DNA from: Elusimicrobiota bacterium
GTDB lineage: Bacteria; Elusimicrobiota; Elusimicrobia; UBA1565; UBA9628
Assembly (NCBI GenBank): GCA_016212825.1
Contig: JACRDS010000121.1
Coordinates: forward strand, 1-50,463
Direction of reading: 5' to 3'
Length of the DNA: 50,463 bases
The notes below the pieces were generated by a model, which was given only the letters and a program-made list of their open reading frames with translations, was not told the DNA's origin and did not search any database. Positions 7,908-15,238 of this stretch are shown piece by piece. Each line of letters starts with the position of its first letter. The first letter of the stretch is position 1. Position numbers and translations under genes: made by a program.

Positions 7908-7913
7908 ATAATA
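7908..7913 (-). promoter_or_regulatory. -10 box of sigma-factor operon
   Basis: TATTAT on the minus strand, 7 nt before the ATG at 7900. Its position implies a transcript starting at or next to the start codon. The 30-bp intergenic space is shared with the divergent histidine kinase. Confidence 0.5.
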
Positions 7914-7930
7914 TCTTATCTGGAACTGCG

Positions 7931-9082
7931 ATGCTCAAAAGAATCCACGGCCGCCTCTCCCGAGACCCGCGCCTAGCCCTGCTCTCGGGCCTCGCCCTGC
8001 TGGCCGCCATCGCCGGCGTTGAATTCGCCAGCAGAGTCGAGTCCGGCTTCGGGGTCTGCTACCTGCTGCCCGTCTCCTTGGTGACCTGGTACCGCGGCCG
8101 CCGGGCCGGACTGCTCATGGGCCTGCTGGCCGCCGCCGCCTGGGCCGCGGCGGCCAGCCTGTCCCGGCTGTTCGCCGGCCTCCGCCTGGACACGCCCCTC
8201 GTCGCCGTCTGGAGCGGTCTGGCCGGCTTGGGCATCAACACCGTCTTCGTCCTGGTCCTGGCCGCGCTCAAGGAGGCCTTGGCCCGGGAGCGGGAACTGC
8301 AGCGTCTCAAGAGCGACCTGCTCTCCGTGGTCAGCCATGAGTTCAACAACTCTTTGACCAGCATGGGCATGGCCCTGCTCCTGCTCAAAGAGACCGACGC
8401 AGACCCGGCGCAGCGCCGAAAGATCTACCCGGTCCTCGACCGCATCCACCGCATCCTCAAGACCACCGTGAGCAACTTCCTCAACCAGGCGCGCATGCAG
8501 TCCGGCCGCTTCCAGCTCGACATCAAGCGCATCGAGCTGCGCCGCCTGGTCTCCGAGGTCCTGGAGCTCGCCCGTCCCCTGGCCGAGCAGAAGGAGATCG
8601 AGCTGCGGCTGGACTTCCCGCCGGAGGTCATCCCGGTCAACGCGGACCCGGACGCCATCGTCCTGGTCCTGGGCAACCTCATCAGCAACGCCATCAAGTA
8701 CACCCCCCAGCATGGCAAGGTCACGGTGAGCCTCAAGCCGCTCGGAGACGGAGCGGCCAAGGATGTCCAAGTCTCGGTCCAGGACACCGGGATCGGGATC
8801 GCCCCGGAGGACCAGGAAGCGATCTTCGCCGGCTTCTACCGCACCAAAGAAGGGAAGAAGGAGGCCAGGGGCTACGGCTTGGGCCTGATGGTCTCCCGGC
8901 AGATCATGGAGAGCCATGACAGCAGCCTGAAGCTGGACAGCCGCGCCGGCCAGGGCTCGCGTTTCTATTTCGACCTCCCGATCTGTCCGGCGGACTGCCC
9001 GAACCGCGACGCCGGGCACTGCCACCGCTGCCGCCGCCGCAACCCCCTGGCCGACGGCGAACCGGCCAAAGCGTCATTATGA
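7931..9082 (+). CDS. Membrane sensor histidine kinase with Cys-rich tail
   Basis: A 383-residue kinase. Four TM helices (about 14-31, 41-54, 58-80, 91-112) form a compact sensor without a periplasmic domain. The dimerisation domain has phospho-acceptor H136 in SHEFNNSLTSM, where the usual Pro is Ser. The ATPase domain has N253 (NLISNAIKYT), DTGIG (285-289) and GYGLGL (314-319). After the normal end of the domain comes C352-X3-C356-X7-C364-X2-C367, a zinc-finger-like tail not usual for this family. No response regulator is adjacent. It diverges from the ECF operon and may sense the same stress. Confidence 0.93.
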   Translation: MLKRIHGRLSRDPRLALLSGLALLAAIAGVEFASRVESGFGVCYLLPVSLVTWYRGRRAGLLMGLLAAAAWAAAASLSRLFAGLRLDTPLVAVWSGLAGLGINTVFVLVLAALKEALARERELQRLKSDLLSVVSHEFNNSLTSMGMALLLLKETDADPAQRRKIYPVLDRIHRILKTTVSNFLNQARMQSGRFQLDIKRIELRRLVSEVLELARPLAEQKEIELRLDFPPEVIPVNADPDAIVLVLGNLISNAIKYTPQHGKVTVSLKPLGDGAAKDVQVSVQDTGIGIAPEDQEAIFAGFYRTKEGKKEARGYGLGLMVSRQIMESHDSSLKLDSRAGQGSRFYFDLPICPADCPNRDAGHCHRCRRRNPLADGEPAKASL

Positions 9083-9169
9083 CACCACTTTCATTTGGCT
9101 CTGGACAGCCCATTCCGGAATTTGGTTTACTGTTATCGTCGCAGTTTCAGAAGCATGGGGGAGAGAAGA

Positions 9170-9496
9170 GTGAGAAAGAAAGGGCTGTTGTCCGTCAAGA
9201 TACCCGGCCTGAGCCGGACCGTGGAAGAGAAGCCGGCCGCCAGGTCCAAGGTCAGCATCGACTATCCGCAGGAAGGCGAGCGCATACACCGCGGCCACTA
9301 CGCGGTCCGCATCTCCGGCGGCAACGGCGAGTGCCAGGCCGCCGTGGACGGCACGGACTGGCAGAACTGCCGCAGCGACGCGGGCTTCTCATGGTTCGAC
9401 TGGTTCCCGGAGAGCGCCGGCACGCACCGCATCACGGTCAGGTCCCGCGTCAGCGGCAAGTGGGCCAAGACCGAGCGGGTCTGCGACGTAGAGTAA
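9170..9496 (+). CDS. Small Ig-like/beta-sandwich domain protein
   Basis: About 108 residues, family not recognised. A basic N-terminal stretch is followed by a compact beta-rich domain (about 30-108) with Cys pairs (GNGECQAAVDG, WQNCRSD) and many aromatics (FSWFDWFP), reminiscent of small carbohydrate-binding or Ig-like folds. There is no signal peptide. I chose GTG at 9170, with GGGGAG about 7 nt upstream; an in-frame ATG at 9155 lacks such a site. The gene stands alone and a strong hairpin follows at 9532-9574. Confidence 0.65.
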   Translation: MRKKGLLSVKIPGLSRTVEEKPAARSKVSIDYPQEGERIHRGHYAVRISGGNGECQAAVDGTDWQNCRSDAGFSWFDWFPESAGTHRITVRSRVSGKWAKTERVCDVE

Positions 9497-9531
9497 TCTA
9501 AACAGAAGAAGCCAGCTCACCCGAGAGCTGT

Positions 9532-9574
9532 ACGGGCCGTTTGGTCATCTTCGAAAATGACCGAGACGGCCCGT
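9532..9574 (+). terminator. Hairpin terminator
   Basis: Stem of 9 bp (9532-9540 with 9566-9574), a small internal bulge, then 6 more bp around a TTCGAA-containing loop, followed by ctattt. It lies 35 bp past the stop at 9496 and before the transketolase promoter. Confidence 0.75.
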
Positions 9575-9634
9575 CTATTTCTCGGCTGAGCCCGCCGCTG
9601 ATTCCTCCGGCTGGCGTCTGGAAGGTTTATTTCC

Positions 9635-9640
9635 TAGAAT
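9635..9640 (+). promoter_or_regulatory. -10 box of transketolase-like gene
   Basis: TAGAAT ends 6 nt before the ATG at 9647. There is no ribosome binding site, consistent with a leaderless transcript. Confidence 0.5.
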
Positions 9641-9646
9641 GGCGCC

Positions 9647-12001
9647 ATGACCACAGAAACCCCCATCCGCGAGACTCCCGCCCCCAAGCCCAAGGCCCTG
9701 AAGCTGCGCCCCCGCCGGGGCATCTTCCTCAAGGCCCAGGCGGCGCCGGTCGCGGATCGGGCCATGTTCGAGGAGTTCGACCTCGCCTACCGCACCCTCT
9801 GCGCCATCCTCTTCAATTTCGTGCCGACCTCCGGACATCCGGGCGGCAGCATCTCCTCCGGCCGCATCGTCTCCAGCCTCCTTTATGACGGCCTGAGCTA
9901 CGATTTCTCCCGCCCCGACAGCCCCGAAGCGGACCTGCTCTGCTACGCGGCCGGGCACAAGGCCATGGGCCTCTACGCCATGTACGCCCTGCGCAACGAG
10001 CTGGTGCGCATCGGCGCTCCCTCCGCGCTCGCCCCCGAGCGCCGCCAGCTCAGGCTCGAGGACCTCCTGGGCTTCCGCCGCAATCCTACCCAGGGCACTC
10101 CCCTCTTCAGGCAGCACCAGGCCAAGGCCCTGGACGGCCACCCCACGCCGATCGTGCCCTTCGTGCCCGTGGCCACCGGCGCCAGCGGCGTGGGCGTGTG
10201 CGCGGGCGTGGGCCTGGCCCTGGCCGCGCTCGACGCCTACGGCGCCAAGTCCCCGCGCGTGCACCTGCTGGAAGGCGAGGGCGGCATGACCCCGGGCCGG
10301 GTCCATGAAGCCCTGGGCATGGCCGGCACCGTGGGCCTGGGGAACCTGCGCCTGCACGTGGACTGGAATCAGGCCTCCATCGACTCCAACGCGGTGTGCG
10401 CCGCGGACAAGTGCCCGGGCGACTACGTGCAGTGGGACCCCCTGGAGTTCCTGGCCCTGCACGACTGGAACGTCATCGACGCGGGCGACGGCTTCGATTT
10501 CCGGCGCGTGCTCAGCGCCCAGCGCCTGGCCGCGGGGCTCTCCAACGGGCAGCCCACGGCCATCGTCTACCGGACCACCAAGGGCTGGCAGTACGGCATC
10601 GAGGGCCGCGCCTCCCACGGAGCCGGGCATCCCTTCTGCTCCGAAGGCTACCATCAGGCCGTGGCCCCCTTCGAGAAGAAGTTCAAGGTCGAGCTCCCCC
10701 ACTTCCAGGGCGACAAAACGCCGGAGCGCGTGGAGGCTGCCTACTTCGAGACTTTGCTCTGCCTGCGCAAGGCGCTGGAGAAGCGCCGCGCCCTGCCGGA
10801 GTGGGCCGCGGGCAAGGTCGCGGCCGCGGCTGGCCGCCTGAGGGCCGAGACCTGCGTCCCCAAAGCCGGAGGGCCGGACACCGCCGCGCTCTACACGGAC
10901 GCGGTCTCCCCGGAAAAGGTCCCGGCCGAGTTGGGCATCGTGCCGGGCAAGTCTATGACCCTACGCGCCGCCCTGGGAGGCTCCCTGGGCTGGCTCAACA
11001 ACCTCACCCACGGCTCCTTCCTGGCCTGCGCCGCGGACCTCATGGAATCGACCAGCGTCTCGGCCGTGGCCGGGTCTTTCCCAAAAGGATTCTACAACGC
11101 CCGGACCAACCCGGCCTCGCGCCTGGTGCCCGTCGGGGGGATATGCGAGGACGCCATGGGAGGGGTCATGGCCGGGGTCTCGAGCTTCGGCTTCCACGTG
11201 GGCGTGACCAGCTCCTACTCGGCCTTCATCGCGGCCTTGGAGCACATCCCGGCCCGCCTGCACGCCATCGGCCAGCAGGCCCGCCACGAGGCCACGGGCG
11301 AGCCTTTCCGGCCCTGGGTCATGGTCAACGCCCACGCGGGCCCCATGACCGGGGAGGACGGCCCCACCCATGCCGACCCCCAGCCCCTGCAACTGCTGGC
11401 CGGCAATTTCCCCAAGGGCGCGCTCATCACCTTGACCCCCTGGGAGCCCCAGGAGGTCTGGCCCCTGCTCATCGCGGCTCTCAAGGCCCGGCCTGCGGTC
11501 ATCGCGCCCTTCGTGGCCCGTCCCGCGGAGATCATCCCGGACCGCGCCGCGCTCAAGATCCCGCCCGCGCACGCCGCGGCCAAGGGCCTCTACGCCTGGC
11601 GCCGCAGCGACAAGACCGACGCCGCCGTGGTCCTGCAGGGCTGCGCCGCGACCTTGCTCTTCGCCCGGCACGTTCTGCCCGAACTCGACAAGCAGAACGT
11701 GGCGGTCAACGTCTTCCATGTCTCCAGCGCGGACCTCTTCGACCTCCTGCCGCAGCAGGAGCAGGAAGCGATCTTCCCGGAGAAGCTGGCCCGCCAGGCC
11801 ATGGCCATCACGGACTACACCCTGCCCACCATGGCGCGCTGGGTGCATTCCCAGGAGGGGCTGCGCCAGTCCCTGCATCCCTTCCGGGGGGGAAAGTTCC
11901 TGGGCAGCGGCAGTTGGGACAAGGTCCTCCAGGAAGCCGGCCTCGACGGCCCGACCCAGCTCGAGACCGTGCTGGATTGGTGCCGCAAAGCCGGACGATG
12001 A
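9647..12001 (+). CDS. Transketolase-family TPP-dependent enzyme
   Basis: A 784-residue protein, longer than ordinary transketolase (about 660), with a basic, Pro-rich extension at residues 1-35. It has the N-terminal TPP-binding domain (SGHPGGSISS at about 62-71) and, in place of the usual GDG, EGEGGMTPGR (about 209), followed by an Asn-containing strand. The pyrimidine-binding domain has GEDGPTHADPQPLQ (about 566), which matches the transketolase EDGPTHQPVE block, and the C-terminal domain is complete. It should transfer two-carbon ketol units in the pentose phosphate pathway, but the altered GDG and the low overall similarity leave the substrate open. The lipoprotein gene overlaps its stop by 4 bp. 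Confidence 0.85.
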   Translation: MTTETPIRETPAPKPKALKLRPRRGIFLKAQAAPVADRAMFEEFDLAYRTLCAILFNFVPTSGHPGGSISSGRIVSSLLYDGLSYDFSRPDSPEADLLCYAAGHKAMGLYAMYALRNELVRIGAPSALAPERRQLRLEDLLGFRRNPTQGTPLFRQHQAKALDGHPTPIVPFVPVATGASGVGVCAGVGLALAALDAYGAKSPRVHLLEGEGGMTPGRVHEALGMAGTVGLGNLRLHVDWNQASIDSNAVCAADKCPGDYVQWDPLEFLALHDWNVIDAGDGFDFRRVLSAQRLAAGLSNGQPTAIVYRTTKGWQYGIEGRASHGAGHPFCSEGYHQAVAPFEKKFKVELPHFQGDKTPERVEAAYFETLLCLRKALEKRRALPEWAAGKVAAAAGRLRAETCVPKAGGPDTAALYTDAVSPEKVPAELGIVPGKSMTLRAALGGSLGWLNNLTHGSFLACAADLMESTSVSAVAGSFPKGFYNARTNPASRLVPVGGICEDAMGGVMAGVSSFGFHVGVTSSYSAFIAALEHIPARLHAIGQQARHEATGEPFRPWVMVNAHAGPMTGEDGPTHADPQPLQLLAGNFPKGALITLTPWEPQEVWPLLIAALKARPAVIAPFVARPAEIIPDRAALKIPPAHAAAKGLYAWRRSDKTDAAVVLQGCAATLLFARHVLPELDKQNVAVNVFHVSSADLFDLLPQQEQEAIFPEKLARQAMAITDYTLPTMARWVHSQEGLRQSLHPFRGGKFLGSGSWDKVLQEAGLDGPTQLETVLDWCRKAGR

Positions 12002-12393
12002 GTCGGGTCCGGAGGGCGCTCTGCGCCGTCCTGCTCCTCGCCGCGGGCTGCGCGGGACTCGGAAGAGACTCGGCCGGTCCGGCTGCTCCCGGCTGCGCGC
12101 GCAGGATCTTCCCGGCGTCTCCCGCCGAGGTCGAGGCCGCGGTCGCCGCGGAATGGGCCAAGGTCCCGGAGCTGACGATCCGCCGCGAGAGCGGCGCCCT
12201 GGTGGCGGAGCAGGACCAGAACGGCGCGCGCCTGACCATGACCGCGCGCTTCGAGCCCGCTGGCTCCCCCGACAGCACCGAGGTCACGCTCGACATCTCG
12301 CTCTCCCAGCCCCTCTCCGCCGAGCGCATCCAGGAGATGGAGAGCCAGCACCTGGACAAGCTCCTCAACGACATCCAGTGGCGCGCGCGCTGA
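11998..12393 (+). CDS. Small lipoprotein, unknown function
   Basis: A 131-residue lipoprotein with lipobox LLAAGC and acylated C18. The mature part (ASPAEVEAAVAAEW onwards) alternates helix and strand with IRRESGALVAEQ and TMTARFEP, and looks like the small outer-membrane lipoproteins that carry one alpha/beta domain. The family is not recognised. It starts inside the transketolase stop (ATGA), so the two are co-translated, although no functional link is obvious. Confidence 0.8.
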   Translation: MSRVRRALCAVLLLAAGCAGLGRDSAGPAAPGCARRIFPASPAEVEAAVAAEWAKVPELTIRRESGALVAEQDQNGARLTMTARFEPAGSPDSTEVTLDISLSQPLSAERIQEMESQHLDKLLNDIQWRAR

Positions 12394-12411
12394 GCGCGCG
12401 CCGCTCTGTGG

Positions 12412-12417
12412 TATCAT
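12412..12417 (+). promoter_or_regulatory. -10 box of cyclic-nucleotide-binding protein gene
   Basis: TATCAT lies 7 nt before the GTG at 12425, with no ribosome binding site. This supports a leaderless GTG start. Confidence 0.5.
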
Positions 12418-12424
12418 AGTTCCC

Positions 12425-12901
12425 GTGGAATCCGCCCCCACACCCTCGGCCAGCATCCTCTCCGTCCGCCCCGTCGAACCCGCCGAGGTCGCGTGGCTGG
12501 AGAAGGGGATGCTCCACGTGGGCTTCTTCTCCAACCTGGGACGCGCCCAACTGGCCAAGGTCCTGCCCTATATGCTGCTGGTCCGCTACGCGGCGGGCTC
12601 GGTGATCTGCACGGAAGGCGAGCCCGGGGACGCCATGTACCTCATCTTCAAGGGCGCGGTCCTCATCACCAAGAAGGGCTGGAAGGAGCCCGTGGCCCGG
12701 CTCAAGGACGGGGACTTCTTCGGCGAGATGGCCCTGCTGCTGGGCGAGCCGCGCTCCGCCACCGTGACCGCCGTGGGCGAGCTCGAGGCCTTCTGCCTCG
12801 CCTCGGTGGATTTCAAGCGCGTCGCTGAGCGCAGCCCGGATATGACCGCCTCCCTGCGCCAGCTCGCCGAGGAGCGCCGCCGGAAGCTGGCGCAGTCCTG
12901 A
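12425..12901 (+). CDS. Cyclic-nucleotide-binding domain protein
   Basis: A 158-residue protein that is essentially one cNMP-binding (CAP_ED) domain at about 30-145, with no DNA-binding helix-turn-helix. The phosphate-binding cassette FFGEMALLLGEPRSATVTA (about 98-116) has the key Glu and Arg, so it should bind cAMP or a similar nucleotide. With no output domain it probably acts through a partner. The GTG start is backed by a -10 box 7 nt upstream. It converges with the lipoprotein gene at 12911 across 9 bp and no hairpin. Confidence 0.9.
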   Translation: MESAPTPSASILSVRPVEPAEVAWLEKGMLHVGFFSNLGRAQLAKVLPYMLLVRYAAGSVICTEGEPGDAMYLIFKGAVLITKKGWKEPVARLKDGDFFGEMALLLGEPRSATVTAVGELEAFCLASVDFKRVAERSPDMTASLRQLAEERRRKLAQS

Positions 12902-12910
12902 CCCGGAGCC

Positions 12911-13447
12911 CTAGAGCCCTTCGGTCCGCGGCCGCGGCTTCTCGTAGGTGATCATGATGGAGTTGCCCACGGAGGTCCCGTCGCACTCGCCCCCGCAGGT
13001 CAGCTCGATGCGGGCGAGGGGAGACCGGAAGACGCTCCGCGTCTGATGCTCGGGGACCTGGAAGGAGCGCAGCTTCTGGACCCGCACCGCCAGGTCGGCG
13101 CCCTCCACCTCGGGCGCGCCGTACTTCTCGCTCAGGAGGACCTTGACCCTGCGGTAGTGATCCAGGTAGAGCTCCTTGCCGGTCTGCACGGGCTCGAAGA
13201 CCACCGTGACGCTCTGCAGGCCTTCGGGCCCCAGGCGGTAGGTGGCCGTGGCCTTGAGCGAGTCGATGACCGTGGGCTCGGACCAGAAGCGGTCGCCCGA
13301 GCCTCCGGGCAGGACCCGGCTCAAGGGGCGGGCGATGGTGAACTTCTTCTCATCCATGTCCCAGGCCGTGTTCTGGTAGACATAGTGCTTGGCGCAGCCC
13401 GTCAATGCGGTCAAGGCGAGGAAAGCGGCGGGAGTTCTCCAGTCCAT
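12911..13447 (-). CDS. Lipoprotein, unknown function
   Basis: A 178-residue lipoprotein: signal sequence with lipobox ALTGC and acylated C18. The mature part is beta-rich (SLKATATYRLG, GLQSVTVVFEP, ARIELTCGG) with a pair of Cys near the C-terminus (TCGGECDG). No known family. It probably lies on the periplasmic side of a membrane. TATAAT is 7 nt before the ATG, so it is likely leaderless. It is divergent from the GT39-like gene. Confidence 0.75.
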   Translation of the reverse strand: MDWRTPAAFLALTALTGCAKHYVYQNTAWDMDEKKFTIARPLSRVLPGGSGDRFWSEPTVIDSLKATATYRLGPEGLQSVTVVFEPVQTGKELYLDHYRRVKVLLSEKYGAPEVEGADLAVRVQKLRSFQVPEHQTRSVFRSPLARIELTCGGECDGTSVGNSIMITYEKPRPRTEGL

Positions 13448-13454
13448 GGGCCCT

Positions 13455-13460
13455 ATTATA
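13455..13460 (-). promoter_or_regulatory. -10 box of the lipoprotein gene
   Basis: Perfect TATAAT on the minus strand, 7 nt before the ATG at 13447; no ribosome binding site. Confidence 0.6.
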
Positions 13461-13481
13461 GCTTTGCGGGACCGCAGGAGC

Positions 13482-13487
13482 TATCAT
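13482..13487 (+). promoter_or_regulatory. -10 box of the GT39-like gene
   Basis: TATCAT, 10 nt before the ATG at 13498, in a 50-bp divergent region that also holds a short inverted repeat (ATAGCT ... AGCTAT). Confidence 0.4.
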
Positions 13488-13497
13488 ATCCCCAGGC

Positions 13498-15186
13498 ATG
13501 AGTCTCCCCCGCTGGCCGCGCGCCCTGTCTTTGGCCCTCGCCGCCGCAGCCGTCGTGCGCCTGGCCTCAACGGTCGGCCCTCTGGGCGCGGAGGCGTTCC
13601 AGAAAGGGGCCTGCTGGCCGGAGACCGACAACGCCGTGGAAAGCGGCGCGGCCCTGCTCCTGGGCGTGCCCTACGCCTATGCCCGGCCGATGCCGGGCTG
13701 GTCCGTGACCAACGCCCTGCTCTGCCAGGGCGAGGCCCGCTCCCGGGTCGCCTTGGGGCGGGGGCTGGCCCTGTTCCTCTGCGGGCTGCTCGTCTTCTGC
13801 CTGGGCTGGCTCCTGCACTCCCCCCTGTGCGGGGCCCTGGCCCTGCTGGCTTTCTCCTTCCTGGCGCCGGACTGGTTCGTGGGCAGACGCTGGCTCTGCA
13901 TCCCCCTCGCGTCCCTGGCGGCCTGCCTGGCGGCTTGGCGCGCCCGCGCTCCTTCCCTGAAGCGGACCTGGCTCGCGGCCGGGGCCCTGGCCGCCAACCT
14001 CGCGGTCATATCGACCCTGTTCCTCTTCGGTCCGGTCCTGGCCCTCCATGACTGGGCCTCAGGCGGCGGGGAGCGCAGGCGCCGGGCCCGGGCCGTGTCG
14101 GCCGCCGTCCTGTGCCTGGCCCCCCTGCTCTTCCTGGCTCCCTGGGTCTACATGAACTGGCGCGCCTACGGAAGCCTGACCCTCTTCGAGCGCGGCCGCG
14201 CGGACAGCAACATCCTCAACGGCGCCCTGGGGCTGGTGGAATGCCCGCCGTTCGACCGCCTGCCCCCGCCCGGAGAAGGAGTCCTGGGCCGGGCCGCAGC
14301 CGAGGTGGCGAGCCATCCCCTGCGCTATCTCGCCGCCTGCGGCCGCCGCCTCTGGTTCTCGTTCTCCCTGCAGCCCCTGCTGGCCTGCGCCGGCCTGCTG
14401 GCCTTGGCCGTCCTGCGGCGGCGAGAGGAGGTCCGGGCCGTCGGGCTCCTAGCCCTCTACTGGGTCGCAGTCCATTGCCTCATGACCGTGGAGCGGGACT
14501 ACTTCATCCCGGTCTGGCCCCTCTTCCTCGTCCTGGGGGCGGGCCTGGCGGCGCACCTCCTGCGCCTGCCCCGGGACTCGCCGGGAGACCGCTTCGCGGC
14601 CGTTGCCGCGGGAGGCGGACTGGCCGCGGGCCTGGGGCTGACGGCCTTCGCCCTGGGTCTGGCCGCGGCCTATCCGGCGCGCTCTTCGCGGCCCGAAGCC
14701 CTCGACGCCGCCCTGCGGCGCAGCCCCGGGCAGGCCTGGCTCTGGGCCGAGCGCGGCGCCCGGCGCCTGGAGGCCAGGCAGGGGCTCGCCGCAGCCGCGG
14801 ACTACGAGGCGGCGCTGCGTCTCGACCCTCAACGGGAGTACGAGGTCCGCGCGGCCTGGGCCGCGGCGGCCGGCGGCCGCCTGGACCGGCCTCTGCAGGT
14901 CCTGACCGAGGCTCCGGACAAGCGGGAGCTGCGCGCCGCCATCGTCGAGACCCTCCGGCGCCTCCTGCGCCGCGAGGCCGGGCCCGCCCGCCGGGCTTGG
15001 GGCGAGGCGCTGGACATGACCAGCCGGCTCCAGCGCCGCGAGTCCGGCAGCCCCCTGGACGCGGCGGGCCGGGAGGGGCTCCGGGAGACCGTGCGCGAGG
15101 TCCTTTTGCCCTGGCCCGAGCGGGAGAAGCCGCGACTGCTCAGAGACCTCTCGCGGTTCCTGGATCGGGAAGTGCCGGCGCGCTGA
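13498..15186 (+). CDS. GT39-like multi-TM protein with TPR tail
   Basis: A 562-residue membrane protein. About ten hydrophobic helices occupy residues 5-390, with a periplasmic loop after TM1 carrying ETDNAVESG and later NWRAYGSLTLFERGRADSN, a layout like dolichol-phosphate-mannose/ArnT-type (GT39/GT83) glycosyltransferases. The C-terminal 160 residues are soluble and Ala/Arg-rich, with a TPR-like repeat (DYEAALRLDPQREYEVRAAW). It probably moves a sugar from a lipid carrier to a periplasmic acceptor. The Glu/Asp pair at the end of TM1 supports that, but similarity is weak and a flippase or other membrane role cannot be excluded. Confidence 0.75.
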   Translation: MSLPRWPRALSLALAAAAVVRLASTVGPLGAEAFQKGACWPETDNAVESGAALLLGVPYAYARPMPGWSVTNALLCQGEARSRVALGRGLALFLCGLLVFCLGWLLHSPLCGALALLAFSFLAPDWFVGRRWLCIPLASLAACLAAWRARAPSLKRTWLAAGALAANLAVISTLFLFGPVLALHDWASGGGERRRRARAVSAAVLCLAPLLFLAPWVYMNWRAYGSLTLFERGRADSNILNGALGLVECPPFDRLPPPGEGVLGRAAAEVASHPLRYLAACGRRLWFSFSLQPLLACAGLLALAVLRRREEVRAVGLLALYWVAVHCLMTVERDYFIPVWPLFLVLGAGLAAHLLRLPRDSPGDRFAAVAAGGGLAAGLGLTAFALGLAAAYPARSSRPEALDAALRRSPGQAWLWAERGARRLEARQGLAAAADYEAALRLDPQREYEVRAAWAAAAGGRLDRPLQVLTEAPDKRELRAAIVETLRRLLRREAGPARRAWGEALDMTSRLQRRESGSPLDAAGREGLRETVREVLLPWPEREKPRLLRDLSRFLDREVPAR

Positions 15187-15200
15187 GCCCTGGCCGGGGC

Positions 15201-15229
15201 TTGGCGGCACAAGGGGCATTTTATAGGAT
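15201..15229 (+). promoter_or_regulatory. Promoter of acyl-CoA synthetase gene
   Basis: TTGGCG (15201-15206), 17-bp spacer, TAGGAT (15224-15229), 9 nt before the ATG at 15239. No ribosome binding site is present. Confidence 0.5.
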
Positions 15230-15238
15230 AAGACAGCC

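Noticed and set aside
13461..13480. tgcgggaccgca as a third copy of the CCTGCGG palindrome family
   Set aside because: Arms are only partly similar and the 11-nt CGATA loop is absent; it may simply be a short hairpin in a divergent promoter region.
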